Of a stretch of 10,849 bases of DNA, positions 6,668 to 10,849 are shown piece after piece. The notes under the pieces are model-generated. The model searched no databases and was not told the DNA's origin. It saw only the letters and a list, made by a program, of their open reading frames with translations. A program made the position numbers and the translations under genes. Location: positions 1-10,849 of the forward strand of contig NJEF01000024.1 in NCBI GenBank assembly GCA_002255065.1. Direction: 5' to 3'. The stretch's first letter is position 1; every line of letters starts with the position of its first letter. This DNA comes from Desulfurococcales archaeon ex4484_204 (GTDB lineage Archaea > Thermoproteota > Thermoprotei_A > Sulfolobales > NBVN01).

Positions 6668-6720
6668 AGTCAGCCAAGGCTTATCTCCTCACGCATCAGT
6701 ACCGCCTGAGCTCATCACCC
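6668..6720 (-). ncRNA. Box C/D guide sRNA with two 12-nt guides
   Basis: On the minus strand the order is box C GTGATGA (6718-6712), 12-nt guide GCTCAGGCGGTA (6711-6700), box D' CTGA (6699-6696), 3-nt spacer TGC, box C' GTGAGGA (6692-6686, one change from consensus), 12-nt guide GATAAGCCTTGG (6685-6674), and box D CTGA (6673-6670). The symmetric 12-nt guides, the 3-nt D'-C' spacer and the total of about 50 nt are exactly the archaeal C/D sRNA plan, which directs 2'-O-methylation by fibrillarin, Nop5 and L7Ae. The D' guide can pair with the conserved CCGCCUGGG region of 16S rRNA. The D guide can pair with the conserved CCAAGGCU of 23S rRNA. Both targets are from memory. A TTCTTAATC element at about 6741-6749 is centred about 27 nt upstream and could be its promoter. 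The terminal stem is weak. Confidence 0.82.
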
Positions 6721-6752
6721 ATGGTGCGGTAGGTAGCTGGGATTAAGAAGTT

Positions 6753-6783
6753 AGCAGGGACCTACTCCTTATAAAACCCTGCT
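6753..6783 (+). promoter_or_regulatory. NCS1 transporter promoter with inverted repeat around TATA
   Basis: TTATAAAA at 6769-6776 is a textbook archaeal TATA box, centred about 34 nt before the TTG start, giving a leader of roughly 8 nt. It is enclosed by a perfect 7-bp inverted repeat: AGCAGGG at 6753-6759 and CCCTGCT at 6777-6783. The right arm touches the TATA box and the left arm lies on the BRE side. A dimeric regulator bound here would block TBP/TFB. That role is inferred from position only. Confidence 0.55.
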
Positions 6784-6806
6784 GAATAATTGCTTAGGGC
6801 TATGCA

Positions 6807-8114
6807 TTGCCTAGAGAGTACGGGTACGACTTAGAGCCCGTTCCTAGGGAGGGCAGGGTATATGGTTTCTGGGAGAACTTCGCTATATGGTTCGGGGCTG
6901 ATGCAGGGATAGCTGTGTTTTGGGCCGGGGCCCTCCTAACCCCATCCCTACCCCTACCCATCGCTACAGCTTTAATACTCGCCGGTGTAGCGGTCGGCAA
7001 CGTCTTCATGTCAGCTATAGCCGTTATGGGGTACAGAACCGGTGTGCCTACGATGGTGCTAGCTAGGGGTGCCTTAGGCGTTAGGGGCTCCGCGCTGCCG
7101 TCCCTCCTAAACTACCTACAGCTGATAGGGTGGTCAGCCATAGTGATCGTTGTCGGTGCTAGGGCAGCTGACTACATCCTCACATCCCTAGCGGGGTTCT
7201 CGGCCTTCCACGCCTGGGTTCTAGCAATAGGTGCCGCCCTAACCGCGTGGAGCTTCCTAGGGCCTGAGAGGTGGAGGTGGGTTGAGAACGTGTCGGTAGC
7301 GCTGCTCCTCGTTCTAACTGCGTGGCTTACCTACGTAACCTTAACGAGGTTCAGCATCCCCGAGCTCCTTAAAGCACCTGCTAGTGGGGGTATGTCCTAC
7401 TGGCTAGGGCTTGACCTAGTCATAGCGATGCCCATATCCTGGGTCCCCCTAGTAGCTGACTACTCAAGGTTTGCTAGGAGGTACAGGGACGCCTTTTGGG
7501 GTACCTACGTAGGGCACTTCATATCGTGCGCCCTCTTCTACTTCGTTGGGGCCCTAACCAACGTAGCGGTCGGGGCCCCCGATCCCATATCGATAATAGC
7601 GTCCTACGGCCTGGGGATCCCCGCGATGCTGATAGTAATATTCACGACCCTGACCACGGGCTTCCTAGACATATACTCAGCAGTTATATCGCTTAAGAAC
7701 GTGTTCACATGGGTTAATGTGAGGAGGCACGTAGTGGTTGTAGGTGTTGCCAGCACGTTAATAGCGCTGATGTTCCCCGTGGAGGCCTACGAGTGGTTCC
7801 TCCTCCTCATAATTGGGGCCTTCGTCCCCTTAACGTCCATAATGATTATTGACTACCTAGCTAGGAGGTACGACCCAAGATCCCTCCTGGCGGGGGAGGG
7901 GGGTCCTTACTGGTACAGAGGGGGTATAAACCTGCCAGCCATGGCTGTGTGGGCCGTGGGCTTCGCCTTCAGCGTAGCGCTATCAGCAACCCTTAACCTG
8001 GGAATCGATATCCCTCTCATCAGCGACGTAGCCTACTCAATGGGTTCCTCAATACCCTCCCTGCTCTTAACAGCGGCCCTGTACACAGCGGTAGCTCTAA
8101 GGCCTAGGCCCTAG
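6807..8114 (+). CDS. NCS1-family nucleobase/cation symporter (cytosine permease-like)
   Basis: A 435-residue integral membrane protein with about 12 hydrophobic segments, the normal length and topology for NCS1 carriers. Family marks are the N-terminal WENFAIWFGADAG in the first helix (22-34), TGVPTMVLARGALGVRG (78-94) before a helix ending in IGW, and SWVPLVADYSRF (211-222) in the sixth helix. The closest groups by eye are cytosine/purine permease CodB and the CytX-type hydroxymethylpyrimidine carriers. A thiamine-precursor role is hinted at by the TenA-like gene nearby but not shown. The TTG at 6807 is the first start after an in-frame TAG at 6795. The ATG at 6802 is out of frame. The TAG stop overlaps the opposing glycosylase stop in one CTAG. 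Confidence 0.9.
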   Translation: MPREYGYDLEPVPREGRVYGFWENFAIWFGADAGIAVFWAGALLTPSLPLPIATALILAGVAVGNVFMSAIAVMGYRTGVPTMVLARGALGVRGSALPSLLNYLQLIGWSAIVIVVGARAADYILTSLAGFSAFHAWVLAIGAALTAWSFLGPERWRWVENVSVALLLVLTAWLTYVTLTRFSIPELLKAPASGGMSYWLGLDLVIAMPISWVPLVADYSRFARRYRDAFWGTYVGHFISCALFYFVGALTNVAVGAPDPISIIASYGLGIPAMLIVIFTTLTTGFLDIYSAVISLKNVFTWVNVRRHVVVVGVASTLIALMFPVEAYEWFLLLIIGAFVPLTSIMIIDYLARRYDPRSLLAGEGGPYWYRGGINLPAMAVWAVGFAFSVALSATLNLGIDIPLISDVAYSMGSSIPSLLLTAALYTAVALRPRP

Positions 8115-9019
8115 CGCTCTAAGCTCCCTAAGTACATCACTAGGCCCGTGAACTCCCCGTAGGCGGAGGCGATCTCCCTAACCTCCCCCTCCCCGAGCTC
8201 CCTACCGTAAATCGCTGACAGCCCCCTCCTAACCGCTAGGTCCGATACGGGACCAACCCTGAAGCCGGGCAGGACCTTAGCAACCGCTATCTCAGCCGTC
8301 CACCTACCCACGCCGTAGAGCTTTACCAGCTCGTTAACCGCCGCGTTGGGGGATTCAGTAACCTCGTTAACGCCGGGTAACCTACCCTCTACCTCAGCTA
8401 GAGCTACCTCCCTTAAAGCCCTAGCCTTAACCCTGGTTAAGCCGTGCCCCCTAATGAAGTCCTCGCTAGCCCCTGCAACCCTTACTGGCAGAGGCTCTGA
8501 GTAGTATGGCTCCCCTCCAACCCTTAAGCAGGCGCTGAAGTCCTTAACTAGGCTGGAGATCGTTCTGAGCGCTGCCTTAAGAGCCACCCTCTGCTCAACT
8601 ACGCTTTCGATTAGGGACTCGTAGAGGGATGGGGTCCTAATAGGCCTCAGGCCTAGGTACTTAAGCGCTAACCCATAGATCGCTGGGCTCTTAGATGCTG
8701 CCTTAAGGAACTCCAAGTAGCTGAACCCCGTTCTAAACATGCTTACAGCAACTCTTAAGCCCTCCTCAACCAGGCTTTTAGGGCTGCACACACGGAACCT
8801 TATTAAGGGCTTCCAGCCCTCCCTAACAACTACTGCCTTAACAGCTACTAAGCCCTTACCAAGGTTTACCAACCTCCTGTACGTAGAGCCCTCAACTATG
8901 GCTGGGGTTGGGTGGTTCGGTAGGCTGAACCTCCTTAGATGGGGCGTTATGGCGTACGGGGGCTTGGGGGAGACATCCCTTACCACGCACTTCAGGGAGC
9001 TAACCCATAAGGGCTTCAT
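8111..9019 (-). CDS. HhH-GPD DNA glycosylase, AlkA-like
   Basis: A 302-residue base-excision repair glycosylase. It has an N-terminal domain of about 120 residues, then the helical core starting at ESVVEQRVALKAA (138-150). The helix-hairpin-helix is LVKLYGVGRWTAEIA (231-245), and the catalytic aspartate is D260 in PVSDLAVRRG. The position where bifunctional OGG/EndoIII enzymes carry a lysine after the hairpin reads W240-T, as in AlkA's GRWTA, so a monofunctional glycosylase acting on alkylated or other damaged bases is expected. No C-terminal iron-sulfur cysteines are present. The ATG follows an in-frame TAG with GGTAGGG just before it, and a CTATAG box lies about 26 nt upstream, so it may be transcribed alone or read through from the tenA-like gene 59 nt upstream. 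Confidence 0.9.
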   Translation of the reverse strand: MKPLWVSSLKCVVRDVSPKPPYAITPHLRRFSLPNHPTPAIVEGSTYRRLVNLGKGLVAVKAVVVREGWKPLIRFRVCSPKSLVEEGLRVAVSMFRTGFSYLEFLKAASKSPAIYGLALKYLGLRPIRTPSLYESLIESVVEQRVALKAALRTISSLVKDFSACLRVGGEPYYSEPLPVRVAGASEDFIRGHGLTRVKARALREVALAEVEGRLPGVNEVTESPNAAVNELVKLYGVGRWTAEIAVAKVLPGFRVGPVSDLAVRRGLSAIYGRELGEGEVREIASAYGEFTGLVMYLGSLER

Positions 9020-9055
9020 CCCTACCTAGAGCACCTAGGGTTCTATAGGGTTGAA

Positions 9056-9070
9056 GTAAAAACGTTTTGG
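9056..9070 (-). terminator. Possible T-rich terminator after the tenA-like gene
   Basis: About 11 nt after the tenA-like stop the minus strand reads CCAAAACGTTTTTAC, with a run of five T and a 10-bp AAAACGTTTT palindrome at 9059-9068. Crenarchaeal termination often uses short T runs, so partial termination before the glycosylase is plausible. The signal is short and could equally be the glycosylase's upstream promoter DNA. Confidence 0.3.
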
Positions 9071-9078
9071 TAGTTAAG

Positions 9079-9726
9079 TCAGTAGTAGATCGAGTCCCAG
9101 AACGCCTTCTCATACGCCTGAATCGCCCTAGCAACCAACCTGTACCTACCTTCGTCGTAGTACCTCTCAATTATAGGTAGGGCTAGCTCCTCCAGGGGTC
9201 TGTAGTCCTGGGTGAACACCTCCAGGAACCCCAGGCTCCTTATACCGTACCGGTCCCTGAACGCCTTAAGGAGCCTGCCAACATTGGAGCCCCAAACGGG
9301 TAGGTTAACTACTAGGGCTAGGGCCGCCTCCCCAGGGCTCGCGAATAGGGCTAGCCACGCTAGGTAGTGTGTGTACGCTACGGCTAGGGGTCTAACCCCC
9401 TTAAAGTCCCAGCAGCTAACACCTAGCTCTGTGCATAGCTTGTCCAGCTCCCTCAGCGCTGCGAAGTCCCCGTCCATAACCGCCTTAAAGAAGGACTCCT
9501 CATCGCGCTCCCTAGTCCTCGACAGCATTACGGCGAGGCTCCTTAGGTCGTGGTGAACTATGTATGCCTGGTTAGTAGCGAATAGGGCTACCCTATCCCT
9601 CGGCAACCTACCCAGCTCAGCGTCCCTAATGTAGGGATGGTTAAGTATCTCCTCGTTTAAGGTGGAGAGCTCCTCCCTAATAGACCTAAGGATATCTACA
9701 CCCCTAACCACTCTAGCCGCCCCCAC
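9079..9726 (-). CDS. TenA/PqqC-like all-helical protein
   Basis: A 215-residue helical protein of the TENA/THI-4/PQQC family. TenA proper releases hydroxymethylpyrimidine from damaged thiamine (aminopyrimidine aminohydrolase). Family marks are NQAYIVHHDLRSLA (52-65), the RPLAVAYTHYLAWLA segment (112-126) and the C-terminal YEKAFWDSIYY with E206, equivalent to the catalytic Glu205 of Bacillus TenA. However, the QDY aspartate reads A54, and the PTCxAYT cysteine position reads alanine (A115), so this is a cysteine-lacking form. Two other cysteines at 98 and 105 are off-site. The activity may therefore be TenA_E-like or something else. The GTG start was chosen because CTAAATAC is centred about 23 nt upstream; the GTG five codons further in is possible. 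It lies 59 nt before the glycosylase on the same strand and is divergent from the primase-like gene. Confidence 0.82.
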   Translation of the reverse strand: MGAARVVRGVDILRSIREELSTLNEEILNHPYIRDAELGRLPRDRVALFATNQAYIVHHDLRSLAVMLSRTRERDEESFFKAVMDGDFAALRELDKLCTELGVSCWDFKGVRPLAVAYTHYLAWLALFASPGEAALALVVNLPVWGSNVGRLLKAFRDRYGIRSLGFLEVFTQDYRPLEELALPIIERYYDEGRYRLVARAIQAYEKAFWDSIYY

Positions 9727-9805
9727 CTAACCTAGCACGTCGAGGTATTTAGCGTTGATGTGCTAAAGCACCTAACCCCTTATCAACACTTAACGGCTAC
9801 GAGCT
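9727..9805. promoter_or_regulatory. Divergent promoter region between tenA-like and primase-like genes
   Basis: Minus-strand TATA: CTAAATAC, about 23 nt before the tenA-like GTG. Plus-strand TATA: CTTATCAA at about 9779-9786, about 23 nt before the ATG at 9806. Between them sits the perfect inverted repeat GTGCT-AA-AGCAC at 9760-9771. CACCTAACC occurs twice in direct orientation, at 9724-9732 and 9769-9777. Both could be regulator sites, since each lies at or next to one of the start regions. The role is inferred. Confidence 0.45.
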
Positions 9806-10849
9806 ATGTGCTGGGGGAGCTTGCCTAACAAGACCTACATGCACTACAGTAGGGGGGAGGTCGCTTCAGAGATCATGGAGTTCTGTAGGGGTAGGTGGGT
9901 AGCTATTGAGGGCTCAGCTGCCGGGAAGAGGGTGTTCCTAAGGTACCTGGGCGGTAGGCCGCTAACCATAACCTCAGCTTCGGACGTCCCCTCCCTTATT
10001 AGGAGGTACGCAGGTTTAGGGGCTAGGACTTTTTACGCAACGGTGAACGTTTACGGCGAGCTAGGGAGTGTTGAGGCCCTAGACAACCTAAGTAACATAC
10101 GCTTAACAACACCTTTCTGGGACATAGACACCACGCTCGATAAGTGGGTGTACGCCGTAAACGCTGCCGAAGTGATCGCGGAGTTCCTGGAGGGTGAGGG
10201 TGTTAGGAGGTCCGTATACGTTCTGTGGAGTGGTGAGGGGGCTCACGTCAGGGTATCCGAGCATGCCTTCTCCCCCGAGCTTCTAGAGGAGCACCACCCG
10301 CTAGACGTTGCCTACGCAGTGGTTGAGTACGTCCTGAGGAGGGTTAGGGACAGGATTGAAGCTATAGTTAGGGCGTCTGGAGGCGTTCTCAAGGTTGAGA
10401 ACCTGGTCGATGTTAAGAGGGTTTTTACAGCCCCTCTATCGCTGCACAGGAGGCATGACTTAGTCGCTGTCTGCTTAAAGCCTGACGACCTGCCATCGTT
10501 CAGCTTAAGGTGGGCAAGCATTGACGGCTTCAAGCATAGGGGTGTGTGGAGGGAGTTCGATGTCGGTGAGGCCGACGACCTCGCTAGGGAGGCCTTAAAG
10601 GCTGTGGGCGGGGGTAGGGCGTTAAGGAGGTCTACGAGGGTTGGAGGGGGTAGGGCTAGGAGGGCTGCTAGGAGGGGCGGCTCAATAGGTAGGTTCCAGG
10701 TCATGGCGATCCTTCAAGCAGCTAGGTTCTACCTACTCACCGGGGACATGGAGAGGGCCAAGTCCTTCGGCCTGAACAGGGCCATATTCTACGCATGGGC
10801 TAAGCACTACGGCAGGTCCTACGCTAGGAGGGTGCCTGCGGGGGAGGAG
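9806..10849 (+). CDS. PriS-like archaeo-eukaryotic primase-fold protein, 3' end cut
   Basis: 348 residues are visible, with no stop before the right edge. The order of motifs matches the archaeal primase small subunit: YSRGEVASEIMEFCRGRWVA near the N-terminus (14-33), the acidic motif FWDID (D106, D108), the SGxGxH motif WSGEGAHVRV (141-150), and VDVKRVFTAPLSLHRR (201-216), which resembles the PriS stretch before the GSLH histidine. The zinc-knuckle CxxC/CxxH of true PriS is not visible, so this is probably a PriS paralogue rather than the replicative primase. After the core comes a Gly/Arg-rich linker (268-292), then a helical segment with AKSFGLNRAIFYAWAKHYG (318-336) that looks like a helix-turn-helix. 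The ATG at 9806 suits a leaderless start; the TTG at 9821 behind GGGGGAGC is the alternative. Function is uncertain: primer synthesis, repair or a non-catalytic role. Confidence 0.75.
   Translation, partial: MCWGSLPNKTYMHYSRGEVASEIMEFCRGRWVAIEGSAAGKRVFLRYLGGRPLTITSASDVPSLIRRYAGLGARTFYATVNVYGELGSVEALDNLSNIRLTTPFWDIDTTLDKWVYAVNAAEVIAEFLEGEGVRRSVYVLWSGEGAHVRVSEHAFSPELLEEHHPLDVAYAVVEYVLRRVRDRIEAIVRASGGVLKVENLVDVKRVFTAPLSLHRRHDLVAVCLKPDDLPSFSLRWASIDGFKHRGVWREFDVGEADDLAREALKAVGGGRALRRSTRVGGGRARRAARRGGSIGRFQVMAILQAARFYLLTGDMERAKSFGLNRAIFYAWAKHYGRSYARRVPAGEE

Larger units (their letters stand above)
6127..6806. other. 680-base interval: sRNA, one possible small gene, fragments
   Basis: This stretch between nrdG and the transporter lacks a long gene. 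Supported contents are the box C/D sRNA (minus strand), a 51-residue minus-strand ORF next to nrdG, and the transporter promoter. Other open pieces are weak: plus-strand 6375-6482 reads LTDIAIVGLARKFSDVV and more to a TAG but lacks a normal start, and a 22-residue plus ORF at 6494-6562 follows it in another frame, so the two could be pieces of one broken gene. Composition returns to the CTAG-rich, GC-richer type from about 6170. Confidence 0.5.

Noticed and set aside
6600..6806. Possible TPP riboswitch or tRNA upstream of the transporter
   Set aside because: I found no TPP aptamer core and no tRNA T-loop consensus; the structured signal there is the C/D sRNA on the other strand and the promoter inverted repeat.
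10312..10704. Minus-strand open frame of 130 codons in the primase-like gene
   Set aside because: Low-complexity Leu/Pro/Ser/Thr composition mirrors the AGG/GTT-rich codons of the opposite strand; the plus strand has family motifs.
1..10849. CRISPR arrays, insertion-sequence ends or integrase sites
   Set aside because: No regularly spaced repeats, no transposase or integrase reading frame and no long terminal inverted repeats were seen on either strand.

Overview
The window looks like a piece of a thermophilic archaeal chromosome, most likely a crenarchaeote (Thermoproteota). The signs are TATA boxes about 23-30 nt before starts with little or no leader, frequent TTG and GTG starts, GGTGG-type ribosome sites, a strong AGG/CTA/TTA codon bias with CTAG very common, a box C/D guide RNA, and a PriS-like primase-fold protein. 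I cannot name the genus.

Layout. 1-751 (-): cysteine synthase-family PLP enzyme, cut by the left edge. 930-1610 (-): metallo-beta-lactamase-fold hydrolase of the COG1237 type. 1725-2668 (+): a possible leaderless 27-residue ORF, then a membrane-anchored calcineurin-like phosphoesterase. 2669-3430: no intact gene, only apparently decayed reading frames. 3431-6126 (+): nrdD-nrdG, an anaerobic (class III) ribonucleotide reductase and its radical-SAM activase, translationally coupled through a TTGA overlap. 6127-6806: one possible 51-residue gene, fragments, and a clear box C/D sRNA on the minus strand. 6807-8114 (+): NCS1 nucleobase-type transporter. 8111-9019 (-): HhH-GPD (AlkA-like) DNA glycosylase, meeting the transporter tail to tail within one CTAG. 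9079-9726 (-): TenA/PqqC-like protein. 9806-10849 (+): PriS-like archaeo-eukaryotic primase-fold protein, cut by the right edge.

How the parts relate. nrdDG forms a complete functional pair (reductase plus glycyl-radical activase) for making dNTPs without oxygen. Its DNA is visibly more AT-rich, with more mixed arginine codons than its neighbours, and it is flanked on both sides by broken reading frames, so it may have been acquired or inserted. The NCS1 transporter and the TenA-like protein bracket the glycosylase; together they suggest uptake and processing of a pyrimidine or thiamine precursor, but the TenA-like protein lacks the classical catalytic cysteine. The glycosylase and the primase-like protein suggest a small DNA-maintenance neighbourhood.

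The best non-coding discovery is the box C/D sRNA at 6670-6718, with exact box spacing and two 12-nt guides. The most intriguing protein is the PriS-like protein at the right edge, with its arginine-rich linker and helical C-terminal extension. Several inverted repeats sit on promoters (nrdD, NCS1, tenA/primase-like) and are operator candidates.
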